Below are positions 1 through 7,980 of a stretch of 64,000 nucleotides of DNA, one piece after another. The first letter of the stretch is position 1, and each line of letters begins with the position of its first letter. The stretch covers positions 100,526 to 164,525 of the forward strand of contig NZ_JAVIFX010000018.1 in the NCBI RefSeq assembly GCF_031157255.1. Reading direction: 5' to 3'. Source of the DNA: Bradyrhizobium sp. LHD-71 (GTDB lineage: Bacteria; Pseudomonadota; Alphaproteobacteria; Rhizobiales; Xanthobacteraceae). The position numbers were made by a program, and so were the translations under genes. Below the pieces are notes generated by a model. The model ran no database searches and had not been told where the DNA came from. It saw only the letters and a list, made by a program, of their open reading frames with translations.

Positions 1-1
1 C

Positions 2-181
2 GGTGCGATCTGGGATTCGATCCTGAGGGGGCACAGCCTGGTCGCTGGTCCTCCCATTCAAACCTTCGAGGAAGGATTGCACCACCTCGATATCCGTCTC
101 CGCAATGGCTATTGGCTGCGATACTGCGCACGTTCGCACGATTTCTCACTACGCCGCGCAATGTTGCACCGGGCGTTCTGA
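2..181 (+). CDS. 3' end of an unidentified gene cut by the window edge
   Basis: One frame stays open from the first bases to a TGA at 179-181. It reads as a mixed hydrophilic peptide of 59 residues with three tryptophan/tyrosine-rich turns. The composition resembles a real C-terminus more than the other frames do. No family is recognised and the start lies outside the window. About 110 bp separate it from the convergent ATPase end. It could be chance. Confidence 0.3.
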   Translation, partial: GAIWDSILRGHSLVAGPPIQTFEEGLHHLDIRLRNGYWLRYCARSHDFSLRRAMLHRAF

Positions 182-290
182 CGCCTGGGCAAGGTCAAGC
201 CATAAGTGGAAGGCAACCAAGAACTGCAAGTTTTTTGGTTGGATCGACGACAAAAGCTTGTCCTGAGGTCGCTCGGCGCTGCCTCAACCC

Positions 291-3056
291 TCAGACATGG
301 CGCGTCACGACCTTACTCAGTTCACGCAGCCACAGCACAGAACTCGCGACAATAACGCAGAACAGCCAGTCCATCGGACTGAGGCTCACGGTTGAGAACG
401 CGACCTGCAAGAAGGGCACGTAGATGACGCAGGCGTGCAGCAAGAGCGAAAGTCCGACCGCGGCCCAAAGCCAGACGTTTCTGAATAGGCCGAAAAACGC
501 GCTTCGTTCGTCGGAGCGCGCATTGAAGGCGTTGAACAGCTGAAACAGCACGAGCGTCGTGAAGGCCATGGTCCGTCCGTAGGCGACGGTGGCTGAGCCT
601 TCAATCAGGCCGCCTGGCAGCGAGGCGTCCAGCACGAGCAGCGTGCCCGTCGCCATGACTGCGCCGACAAAGAAGATACCGGCCCACATGCGCCGCGTGA
701 TCACGCCCTCGCCGCGCGGGCGTGGTGGCTGCTCCATCAGGCCCGGATCTGCGGGATCCACACCGATCGCGAGCGCAGGCGCGCCGTCCGTTACCAGGTT
801 GATCCACAATATCTGCGTCGCCAGAAGCGGCAACACCAGGTCGCCGCCAGCAGCAGCGGACAGCCCGAGCATGTCGGCAAGAAGCACACCGAAGAACATC
901 GTCATGACCTCGCCGATATTCGACGACAGCAGGTAGCGCAGAAACTTCCTGATGTTGAAGAAGATCGCCCGCCCCTCCTCGACCGCGGCGACGATCGTGC
1001 CGAAGTTGTCGTCCGCAAGAACCATGTCGGCGGCTTCCTTGGAGACGTCTGTTCCGGTGATGCCCATCGCCACGCCGATGTCGGCGGCTTTCAGCGCCGG
1101 CGCATCGTTGACGCCGTCGCCCGTCATCGCAACCGTGGCCCCCGCGTGCTGCAGTGCCGCCACGATGCGCAGCTTGTGCTCGGGCTTGACCCGTGCATAG
1201 ACCGAGACGTCGCAGACCGCCCGATCAAGCTCTTCATCCGACATGCGCTCGAGCGCGGCGCCGCTTACGACGCGCTGGTCATTTGCGATGCCGAGTTGGG
1301 TAGCAATGATGACGGCCGTCTTGGGGTGATCCCCGGTTATCATGATCGAGCGGATCCCCGCTCGTCTCGCGCGCGACACCGCATCACGCGCTTCTTGACG
1401 CGGCGGATCGATCATCCCGATCAGCCCGATGAAAACGAGGTCCTGCTCGGCCTCATGGTCGACTGCGCCACATTCCGGCGGCAGTGATCGAAACGCAACG
1501 CCAAGCGTTCGAAGCGCCTCGGTCGCCAGCGCGTCATTACTCGCCACAATATCAGCCCGACGGGTGTCGGTCAGGGGGACCGCTTCTCTTCCGATGAGCT
1601 CGTGAGAACAGTGTGCGAGGAGAATATCCGGTGCACCTTTCGTCAGGAGGATCAGGCGGTCGTTTCGCATCGCGTCTTTATGGACCGTGCTCATCAGTTT
1701 GCGTTCAGACGAAAACGGCACTTCGCCGATCCGCTCAAAGCGGGCGTCGAGTGTTTCTGCGGACAGGCCGAGCTTGCGCGCGGCGACGATCAAGGCCCCT
1801 TCCGTCGGATCGCCCTGGACGATCCAGGATCCGTCGCGTTCCTGTAATAAGGCATTGTTGGCGCGCTCGGCTGCCGTGAGCGCACGGGCGACCTCACACT
1901 GCAAGGAATTGCCGACCGATCGGTCGCCGATGAAATCAACGTTTCCTTCCGGTGCGTAGCCCGTGCCGGACAGATCCGCACAGCCACTCGCCGTTACCAC
2001 GCGCTTCACCGTCATTTCATTCCGGGTCAGCGTACCTGTCTTGTCGGAGGCGATGACGGTCGCCGAGCCGAGCGTCTCCACGGCGGCAAGGCGACGAATG
2101 ATGGCATTCCTTCCTGCCATGCGTTGCACCCCGAGAGAGAGAACGGCGGTGACGACTGCCGGTAGTCCCTCCGGGACGGCTGCGACTGCCAGCGCGACAC
2201 CGAAAATCATGACGTCGAAGATCTCGGAATAGCTGTGGACGTCGCCGACAAGGAAGATAGTGCCGATCATCACAACGGTGATGATGACGACCGTGACCGC
2301 AAGCACCTTGCCCACACGGTCAAGCTCCTTCTGCAAGGGCGTGACCTCGTCCGGCGCCTTCTCCAGCATGTCGGCGATCCGGCCCATCTGGGTTTGCATT
2401 CCGGTTGCCGTGACGACGGCGCGGCCGTGCCCGTAAGCGGCCGTGGTCCCGCTGAAGACCATGTCGTGCCAATCGCCGAGTTCCGCCTTGTTGGCGACGG
2501 GAATGACATCTTTTGAAACTGGCACGCTCTCACCGGTGAGCGCCGCTTCAGCCGTCTGCAGCGCGGTGGCCTGGATCAGTCGTGCATCGGCGGGAATGGT
2601 GTCACCCTCCTCTATGAGGATGATGTCGCCAGGCACAGCCTCGGCTGCCGGAATGTCCTGCCCTGCGCCGTCGCGGATCACTTTTGCGCGGGCGGCCGAT
2701 ATTTCCCGCAAGGCAGCAGCGGCGCGTTCCGCGCGCGCTTCCTGGATGTAGCCCATGAACGCGTTGAGGATGACGATGGCCATGATCGCGATGGCCTCAT
2801 AAGGCAGTGTCGCGTTGTCCTCGTAGAGCCAGAGACCGGCCGAGATCGCTGCCGCTGCGATCAGCAGCACCACCAGAATTGAGGCGAATTGATCTAAAAA
2901 CTTGCGCCATGCCGGGCGCGGAGGTTCGCCAATGAGTTCGTTCCTGCCATAGCGCGCCAGGCGGCGTGCCGCCTCAACCTGACTGAGGCCTGCATCGGCA
3001 TTCGTATCGAGTGCTGCCAGGACCTCCTCGGCTGTTTGACTGTGCGGTTCGTTCAT
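291..3056 (-). CDS. P2-type cation-transporting ATPase (SERCA/PMR1-like)
   Basis: An integral-membrane ATP-driven cation pump of 921 residues, normal length for the P2A/P2C class. Domains in order: N-terminal cation-ATPase domain (about 5-75), actuator domain with TGES at 174-177, membrane segment with PEGLP at 295-299, phosphorylation motif DKTGTLT at 338-344, then the hinge TGDGVNDAP and the C-terminal membrane bundle. The PEGLP motif and a conserved N/D pattern in late helices favour Ca2+, Mn2+ or Na+/K+ over heavy metals (family knowledge); the actual ion is unknown. The ATG at 3056 has GGAGG just upstream. It diverges from the CBS/kinase pair across a 435-bp spacer carrying an FNR/FixK-like palindrome, so low-oxygen control is inferred. 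Confidence 0.93.
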   Translation of the reverse strand: MNEPHSQTAEEVLAALDTNADAGLSQVEAARRLARYGRNELIGEPPRPAWRKFLDQFASILVVLLIAAAAISAGLWLYEDNATLPYEAIAIMAIVILNAFMGYIQEARAERAAAALREISAARAKVIRDGAGQDIPAAEAVPGDIILIEEGDTIPADARLIQATALQTAEAALTGESVPVSKDVIPVANKAELGDWHDMVFSGTTAAYGHGRAVVTATGMQTQMGRIADMLEKAPDEVTPLQKELDRVGKVLAVTVVIITVVMIGTIFLVGDVHSYSEIFDVMIFGVALAVAAVPEGLPAVVTAVLSLGVQRMAGRNAIIRRLAAVETLGSATVIASDKTGTLTRNEMTVKRVVTASGCADLSGTGYAPEGNVDFIGDRSVGNSLQCEVARALTAAERANNALLQERDGSWIVQGDPTEGALIVAARKLGLSAETLDARFERIGEVPFSSERKLMSTVHKDAMRNDRLILLTKGAPDILLAHCSHELIGREAVPLTDTRRADIVASNDALATEALRTLGVAFRSLPPECGAVDHEAEQDLVFIGLIGMIDPPRQEARDAVSRARRAGIRSIMITGDHPKTAVIIATQLGIANDQRVVSGAALERMSDEELDRAVCDVSVYARVKPEHKLRIVAALQHAGATVAMTGDGVNDAPALKAADIGVAMGITGTDVSKEAADMVLADDNFGTIVAAVEEGRAIFFNIRKFLRYLLSSNIGEVMTMFFGVLLADMLGLSAAAGGDLVLPLLATQILWINLVTDGAPALAIGVDPADPGLMEQPPRPRGEGVITRRMWAGIFFVGAVMATGTLLVLDASLPGGLIEGSATVAYGRTMAFTTLVLFQLFNAFNARSDERSAFFGLFRNVWLWAAVGLSLLLHACVIYVPFLQVAFSTVSLSPMDWLFCVIVASSVLWLRELSKVVTRHV

Positions 3057-3225
3057 GATGGCCTCCGCGGACTTGCGCGCATATCGACGAGAGACGCGTT
3101 GCTGCCGTTGCGACCGCTCGCGACATCGGCGCCGGGCAAACGGCGCCCGCTCGTCGCGCTCATAGCAGCATCGCTTTCATGATCGGGCCTCCGTTCAGCA
3201 CACCTGTGCCCTCAAAGCGAACTCC

Positions 3226-3239
3226 TTGACTTCGATCAA
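3226..3239. promoter_or_regulatory. FNR/FixK-type operator
   Basis: The sequence TTGACTTCGATCAA matches the FNR/FixK consensus TTGA-N6-TCAA. It lies 170 bp before the ATPase start and 253 bp before the CBS-protein start, inside a divergent intergenic region. This suggests oxygen-responsive control of one or both transcripts. No convincing -10/-35 was identified around it. Confidence 0.6.
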
Positions 3240-3491
3240 ACGCGCCCAATTCGCCCTGCGCAATTGTTTTGAAGTTCAGGCGACGCACGCACTCTCTATT
3301 GGAAATCGCGTGCCAACGACCTGCGAGGCAAATCCGTTTCTCATTCTGCGACAAGAAATCGATCGCTTTTTCGATGGTTTCTTCACCACATTTAGTGGTC
3401 GGGCCGATAACGGATTCCGCGGCTTGACGTCAGGTGTCGCGGCGTGCCGAAGATGGCTGGCGCATTGGTATTCAACTTTGGATAACGTGCC

Positions 3492-3968
3492 ATGAAAGCA
3501 TCCCATGTCATGAGAACATCGGTTGCGACCGTGACTCCGGACACGCGCCTGATAGATGCGGCACGACTTCTGCTGGAGACCAACCAACGTGCGTTGCCGG
3601 TCGTCGACCGAGACGGCCAACTTGTGGGGATCATCTCCGAAGGAGATTTCCTGAATCGTGCGGAACTGGACATCGAGCCACGGCGAAGCTGGCTCGATGG
3701 GCTCCTGCAAAAGGCGAGCGCTCAAGTCGCGCACAATCGTTCGTTGTTTGTCGGGCGCGTTATGACGCCCGCGCCAATCTGCGTGGACCCGGACGCCCCC
3801 TTGGATGACGTCGTCGCCTTGATGGATATTCACGGCGTCGCGCAGATCCCGGTCACAGAAGCGGGATCGCTTCTCGGGCTGATCAGTCGCGTTGAGCTGA
3901 TTGCCGCCGTCGAACGAAGGCTTCGGATGGCCGAGGACAGCACGTCAACGACGCCGGGACCGGCATAA
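3492..3968 (+). CDS. CBS-domain pair protein
   Basis: A soluble 158-residue protein made almost entirely of two CBS motifs (about 1-58 and 88-147), a fold that binds adenine nucleotides and senses energy status. The first repeat carries the typical ALPVVD..GQLVGIIS strand-helix core, the second VAQIPVTEAGSLLGLIS. There is no attached enzyme or transporter domain, so it probably acts in trans. The SD before the ATG is weak (GGATAACG). It is followed 55 bp later by the two-domain kinase on the same strand, and both lie behind the FNR/FixK-like site, fitting a low-oxygen response set. Specific partner unknown. Confidence 0.88.
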   Translation: MKASHVMRTSVATVTPDTRLIDAARLLLETNQRALPVVDRDGQLVGIISEGDFLNRAELDIEPRRSWLDGLLQKASAQVAHNRSLFVGRVMTPAPICVDPDAPLDDVVALMDIHGVAQIPVTEAGSLLGLISRVELIAAVERRLRMAEDSTSTTPGPA

Positions 3969-4023
3969 CAGGAAAGATCATGAGCGTTGACGGCGCTCAC
4001 TGGATCGGCATCACGGACCAGCC

Positions 4024-5565
4024 ATGCAGGATGAGATTGAAGCGTTTCTCGGCAGGACATTGAACGCGGACGCGCAGGCCAAGCGCATAGAGACGCACTC
4101 GGCCGTCGTCTTTTTGAGCGGCGATCGGGCACTCAAGATCAAGCGGGCGATCAAGCTGCCCTTTCTCGATTTTTCCACGCTGGAACAGCGAAAGGCTGCT
4201 TGCGAGGCGGAGCTCGCCGTGAACAAGCCATTCGCTCCGACCATCTATCGACGAGTCATTCCTATTACGCGTGAGGGGGATGGCACTCTCAAGATCGACG
4301 GCGCCGGGCAACCGGTGGAGTGGGCGCTCGACATGGCCCGCTTCGACGAAACAGCGACGCTGGACAGATTTGCAGAACGCGATGCTATCGACGCGGCGAT
4401 GGCCACCGCGGTCGCTGACGCGATTGCCAATTCCCATGCGAAGGCAGCGGTCTCGCGAACTTCAGCCTGGGTGGAATCGATTCCGGCGATCATCCAGCAG
4501 AACGCTGACGCGTTTCGCACGATAAGTGCGTTCGCTCCCGCTGAAAGCGACAGGCTCGAGCGTCTCAGCAGGTCGGCCTACGTGAAGCTTTCCGCTCTGC
4601 TCGCCCGGCGAAACACGGAGGGATTTGTCCGCCGCTGCCACGGTGATCTGCACCTTGCCAACGTTGTGTTGATCGACGGCAAACCGGTTCTGTTCGATGC
4701 TATCGAGTTCGACGAGAACCTGGCCACGATCGACGTGATGCATGACCTCGCCTTCACGTTGATGGACCTCATCCGCTACGGCTGCGACGATGCCGCAAAC
4801 ACAGTTCTAAATCGCTACCTCGAAGATACCGCGCCGGACAATCTCGAGGCGCTGGCCCTGCTCCCGCTGTTCGTTTCCTTGCGCGCGGCCGTGCGCGCAA
4901 ACATTTTCCTCTACCGTTCGGCGCAACAGGGATCGGATCAATCGGCGCTGGATCTCGCGAGGTCCTATTTCACGCTTGCGCAGTCGGCTCTCGTGCCGCC
5001 GCCGGCCTGCGTGATTGCGATCGGCGGCCTATCCGGTACCGGGAAGACCGCGGCGGCACGCTTGCTAGCGCCGCTAATCGGCGCCCTGCCCGGAGCTGTC
5101 GTGCTGCGCTCCGACGTACTCCGTAAGCGAATGCTCGGCGCAAACGAACTGGACCGGCTGCCACCATCCGCCTACGAGCCCTCCGTCACTGCCCAGGTCT
5201 ATGCGCATCTGGTTGCGGAGGCTGGCAGAATTGCCCGGCAAGGACACTCGGTGATTGTCGACGCGGTGTTTGCAAAAGAGGACGAGCGATCGGCCATCGA
5301 AGCAGTGTCAACGCAGGCTGCGGCCGACTTTGTCGGGATATTTCTCACCGCTGATCTTGAGGTTCGGCTGCAGCGGATCAGGCGACGCAGCAGCGACGCC
5401 TCGGACGCGACAGCCGCTGTCGCAGAGGCCCAGGAACGATATGACCTGGCATCCGTTGGCTGGACCAGCGTCGATGCCGGCGGTACGCCGCAGTCAACCG
5501 CGGACTTGTGCGCAGCGCTGCTTCCCAGCACGTCTTTGCGCCGGACAGACGTCCGTGATGGTTGA
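4024..5565 (+). CDS. bifunctional aminoglycoside phosphotransferase-like / P-loop kinase protein
   Basis: A 513-residue two-domain protein. The N-terminal half is an APH/choline-kinase-like fold with the Brenner motif HGDLHLAN at 206-213 and a downstream D/E metal-site region (DAIEFD). The C-terminal half is a P-loop kinase with Walker A GGLSGTGKT at 334-342 and a lid rich in arginine. This matches the COG2187-COG0645 fusion known in proteobacteria, whose substrate is not established. It follows the CBS gene by 55 bp and is probably co-transcribed. In relatives such genes sit with hypoxia or universal-stress genes (general knowledge). It should not be read as antibiotic resistance on the APH similarity alone. 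Confidence 0.85.
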   Translation: MQDEIEAFLGRTLNADAQAKRIETHSAVVFLSGDRALKIKRAIKLPFLDFSTLEQRKAACEAELAVNKPFAPTIYRRVIPITREGDGTLKIDGAGQPVEWALDMARFDETATLDRFAERDAIDAAMATAVADAIANSHAKAAVSRTSAWVESIPAIIQQNADAFRTISAFAPAESDRLERLSRSAYVKLSALLARRNTEGFVRRCHGDLHLANVVLIDGKPVLFDAIEFDENLATIDVMHDLAFTLMDLIRYGCDDAANTVLNRYLEDTAPDNLEALALLPLFVSLRAAVRANIFLYRSAQQGSDQSALDLARSYFTLAQSALVPPPACVIAIGGLSGTGKTAAARLLAPLIGALPGAVVLRSDVLRKRMLGANELDRLPPSAYEPSVTAQVYAHLVAEAGRIARQGHSVIVDAVFAKEDERSAIEAVSTQAAADFVGIFLTADLEVRLQRIRRRSSDASDATAAVAEAQERYDLASVGWTSVDAGGTPQSTADLCAALLPSTSLRRTDVRDG

Positions 5566-5746
5566 AGCGTGATTCCGACGGAAATCGCGGACCCATCTCA
5601 CCGGCGTAGTCGACAGAGAGCACTTCGTATTGCGGACACCAGGCGCAAGTCCGGGCATCGAGAATTGCCCCTTCTCCATGAGCCCCTTCATGCTTGATGT
5701 GGCCCAGCTGGATGAGCTCGGGCTCCGCTCAACTTGACGCGGTGCG

Positions 5747-6121
5747 CTAAGCTTGATGCTTTGGCGCCCGGTAGCGGGTGTCTCGGATGATTTTTCCGTC
5801 GTTCATTTCCGTAATGCTGACGAGCAACGTCGGCTGCTGGTCCCAAAGCGTCTCACATTCGGAGACCCAGAGCCCGCCATCCCCGATGATGCTGTTGACT
5901 TTGACCAGGCTCTCGCCGGCGGCGAGCAGACCACGCGCTGCAATGTCGGCGCGACCGGTGATGCTGTCCTCGCTCTGCGGGATGCGCACGATGGCGTCAT
6001 CGAGATAGATCTGCACGGCCTCCTTGTTCCGCCCTCCGAGCAATGCGTCCCAGAACTGCTGCAGGGCGCCGCGGTTGATTTCGCGCTGCATGTCCGCGTC
6101 GGAAACGCCGAAGTCACTCAT
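5747..6121 (-). CDS. SnoaL/NTF2-like protein
   Basis: A small soluble protein of 124 residues from the ATG at 6121, chosen because GAAGGAGG lies five bases upstream; a longer 150-residue reading has no such site. Features are an amphipathic N-terminal helix (ALQQFWDALLGGRNKEAV), a short DDAIVRIPQ strand, then alternating strands ending in KIIRDTRYRAP, the cone-shaped NTF2/SnoaL-like pattern. Members act as small-molecule isomerases or as unknown binding domains; none of the catalytic residues can be assigned here. It stands alone between the kinase and a secreted protein. Confidence 0.72.
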   Translation of the reverse strand: MSDFGVSDADMQREINRGALQQFWDALLGGRNKEAVQIYLDDAIVRIPQSEDSITGRADIAARGLLAAGESLVKVNSIIGDGGLWVSECETLWDQQPTLLVSITEMNDGKIIRDTRYRAPKHQA

Positions 6122-6302
6122 GACTACCTCCTTCGGGCCGCGGCACCTGCTGATGGGCCGCTCGGGCGCCGCTGCCAATAAGGTATGCTCCTCAGACACG
6201 GCATAGGAGTGGGCGAATGTAAGGCGCCTGCGGCAAAACTCACATCCCCGGTCTCAAGCTGTCCAACGAGACCAGCATTTCAAGATGGAAGATCCCTACC
6301 GT

Positions 6303-6605
6303 TTAATCGCAGCGACGCTCCCTGCGCGTGATACTGCGCCCGTCGCGCCGTTCAACTGTGGTGGTCACCATGCGGCAGCGCTCCCCAGGGCCAACGGTGA
6401 TACCGCCTGGACCGATGCCAATAGTCCGGTCGCGGTTGTCCCGCCGGCGATAGTCCCTATCCCTGTCGTAGCGGGAGTCACGGTCGCGTCCGATCTGAAC
6501 ATCGACTTGGGCCATCTTGACGCCTTGGGCTTTGGCCGGAGTGACTAGAGGCGCAGTCGTCAGCACTGCTGCGGTTGCCGCCACGGAAAGAGCGATCTTC
6601 ATCAT
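6303..6605 (-). CDS. small secreted Arg/Asp-rich protein
   Basis: 100 residues with a Sec signal peptide (about 1-26, cleaved after AKA). The mature part has a run of Arg-Asp-Tyr/Arg repeats, then a glycine-rich GIGPGGITVGPG turn and two cysteines in the last 25 residues. AAGGAGG sits before an ATG-ATG doublet, so the start is 6605 or 6602. An exact EcfG-type promoter lies 37 bp upstream, pointing to the general stress response. The function is unknown; it is probably periplasmic and related to the DxR-repeat proteins seen in Bradyrhizobium (inference). Confidence 0.75.
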   Translation of the reverse strand: MMKIALSVAATAAVLTTAPLVTPAKAQGVKMAQVDVQIGRDRDSRYDRDRDYRRRDNRDRTIGIGPGGITVGPGERCRMVTTTVERRDGRSITRRERRCD

Positions 6606-6641
6606 GTGGGATTTCCTCCTTGACGCCGGTCCAACTTAGAA

Positions 6642-6667
6642 AACGCCGTGCCCGAGCCCGTTGTTCC
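6642..6667 (-). promoter_or_regulatory. EcfG-type general-stress promoter
   Basis: On the minus strand the sequence reads GGAAC-N17-CGTT, an exact match to the alphaproteobacterial EcfG consensus (GGAAC-N16/17-CGTT). The -10 element ends 37 bp before the start of the small secreted protein, giving a leader of about 30 nt with its SD inside. Confidence 0.7.
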
Positions 6668-6861
6668 TGCCCAGAACACCAAGATGGAACCCGCGCCGAC
6701 AATCAACATGTGTCCAAAACTCGGACAAGCTCGCGGTTGAGGATATTGGCCTCACGGCGAAAGGACATCCACGCGAAGCATGCCCGCGACCGCCATCAGC
6801 GCGACCAGAGTTCATTCTCTCAACTTGAGATTTCGAGCTGCTTTGCTAGTGTCCGCGGGCC

Positions 6862-7041
6862 ATGACGCTCACACTCATGAATTTGGCACTCACTGTTGTG
6901 CCCTTCGTGGTCCTCGGGATAGCCGTCAGGCTATGGATGAAGCGGCGAGGTGTCGATTTATCCGACATTCAGGCGCAGGCCGGACAGAACCGCCGCCGAC
7001 GCAAGGTATTTCTCTTAGGCTTTTGGCGCGATGAAGGGTAA
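6862..7041 (+). CDS. single-span membrane microprotein (59 aa)
   Basis: ATG to TAA encodes a 59-residue peptide. Residues 3-24 form one hydrophobic segment (LALTVVPFVVLGIAV), followed by a basic WMKRRG stop-transfer and a charged tail with RRRRK. The layout is that of a bitopic small membrane protein with a cytoplasmic C-terminus. No clear SD is visible, which lowers certainty. A GC-rich stem-loop begins at the last base of the stop codon. No homologue is recognised. Confidence 0.5.
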   Translation: MTLTLMNLALTVVPFVVLGIAVRLWMKRRGVDLSDIQAQAGQNRRRRKVFLLGFWRDEG

Positions 7042-7062
7042 GGCCGCCTCAGTTGGCGGCCT
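7041..7062 (+). terminator. stem-loop after the microprotein, possible terminator
   Basis: AGGCCGCC and GGCGGCCT form a perfect 8-bp stem around the loop TCAGTT, starting at the stop codon of the 59-aa ORF. It is followed by CATTCATT rather than a U-tract, so termination would be weak. A near-identical core (CCGCCTCAGTTGGCGG) recurs at 8155-8170. Confidence 0.4.
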
Positions 7063-7188
7063 CATTCATTAGTGATGCAACTTCCACAGCGCGCTCAGCC
7101 TGCGTCAGCGCTTCGCCTTCAACCCCAGCTCCACAAGCCGGCGGATGGCTTCTGAGCGCGTGGCGTCATGCGACTTGCGCCTAGTCAA
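7049..7188 (-). pseudogene. frameshifted remnant of a ribbon-helix-helix (CopG/Arc-type) regulator
   Basis: On the minus strand one frame gives TRSEAIRRLVELGLKAKR then TGA (stop at 7105-7107), the typical C-terminal RHH helix of CopG-like DNA-binding proteins. Shifting frame at a GGGG run extends the homologous tail as EALTQAERAVEVASLMNEA up to a TGA at 7049-7051. The N-terminal beta-strand and a credible start are missing. This is therefore read as a decayed gene, probably once the antitoxin-like or regulatory part of a mobile module. Confidence 0.45.
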
Positions 7189-7540
7189 GGCCCAGGAGCC
7201 ACACTTTGCAGCAGCGGACGCTCTCGTAAAGGATCTGTGGCCCGTCCAAGCACAGACGCCGGAAGGGAAGCGCGCAAAGCTCATGGTCCTCTTTAACTTC
7301 GTGCTCGGCCGCGACTGGAAATACAGCGACTATGATAGCGATTGGGACATCCGATTGACCCGTCAACTTCTATTTGAGTTTGCCGGCTGCGATATCGATG
7401 AAGTTTTCGAGGTCAAGGACTTTCCTAGTCGCCGCATGATCGCGATGAACCGGAGACCCCAGAGGCAGAAAGCAAGCTTTTCGAGGCAATCGAAGAGTTG
7501 GAAGCAAGGGGGGATGAATGTCTCAAGGCCCACAGCATAG
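7145..7540 (+). CDS. doubtful ORF, possibly the 5' half of a frameshifted gene
   Basis: 131 codons. Residues 1-98 look protein-like (acidic, with an RLTRQLLFEFAGCDIDEVFEV helix), then the composition abruptly turns into Arg/Ser/Gln-rich sequence from about position 7440. At that same point the next frame becomes clearly coding. One frameshift near 7435-7445 would join the two into a protein of about 235 residues. The 5' end overlaps the RHH remnant on the other strand, so the start is uncertain. No family is recognised. Confidence 0.3.
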   Translation: MASERVASCDLRLVKAQEPHFAAADALVKDLWPVQAQTPEGKRAKLMVLFNFVLGRDWKYSDYDSDWDIRLTRQLLFEFAGCDIDEVFEVKDFPSRRMIAMNRRPQRQKASFSRQSKSWKQGGMNVSRPTA

Positions 7541-7851
7541 CCGCGGATGCTGCAAAGACCGTGCAGAAGCGGCAAAAGCACAACCCAAATGATTTCGATG
7601 CTTCTTCCGATTGGCTCCATCGCAAGGTTAGCGTGATGCAGGCTGTCGGCCAGGGTCCAAAGAAGGCCGCAGAGAGCGACTGCTGGGAAAAATTCAGCGA
7701 AGCTGCAAACGTGGTCGCGGCGCTGCCTGCTTCGACGGTTGACGAGCTGCGAATGAAAGCGATGACCTGCTTGCGCCTGGATAACAAGAACCGTTCCATA
7801 GCGCGGTCGGTCGCCGCCGACTTGGTGACACTGAGCAAGCCGTTCGCATAG
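7498..7851 (+). CDS. hypothetical hydrophilic protein, 5' end unclear
   Basis: 117 residues from a TTG at 7498, but coding character extends upstream to about 7430 (DEPETPEAESKLFEAIEE) without an ATG or GTG. The gene therefore either uses TTG or has lost its start through a frameshift with the upstream ORF. The product is soluble and charged, with a long Ala/Glu-rich helix, a central DWLHRKVSVMQAVG region and a C-terminal VDELRMKAMTCLRLDN helix. It resembles hypothetical proteins seen in accessory regions of Bradyrhizobium genomes (impression, unchecked). No domain assigned. Confidence 0.45.
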   Translation: MEARGDECLKAHSIAADAAKTVQKRQKHNPNDFDASSDWLHRKVSVMQAVGQGPKKAAESDCWEKFSEAANVVAALPASTVDELRMKAMTCLRLDNKNRSIARSVAADLVTLSKPFA

Positions 7852-7980
7852 GCGGACCAACCGTCACGGCGCCGCGGTCCTGGTGATCGCGGCGTGAACG
7901 CGGAACGAATCCATTGTTAACGTCTTTCAGCGATCATCGCGGCGTTCGCGGATTTGTATGCGTACCGCGATCGGAAGTCG

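Noticed and set aside
112..423. 103-codon plus-strand ORF overlapping the ATPase 3' end
   Set aside because: The composition is Arg/Thr/Ser-rich and the frame runs opposite to the well-supported ATPase; there is no SD.
3226..3495. 89-codon ORF in the divergent region
   Set aside because: It would start with a TTG that is part of the FNR/FixK-like palindrome, has no SD and overlaps the CBS start.
7896..7918. GGAAC followed by CGTC, considered as an EcfG promoter
   Set aside because: The spacer is only 14 bp and the -10 element does not match.
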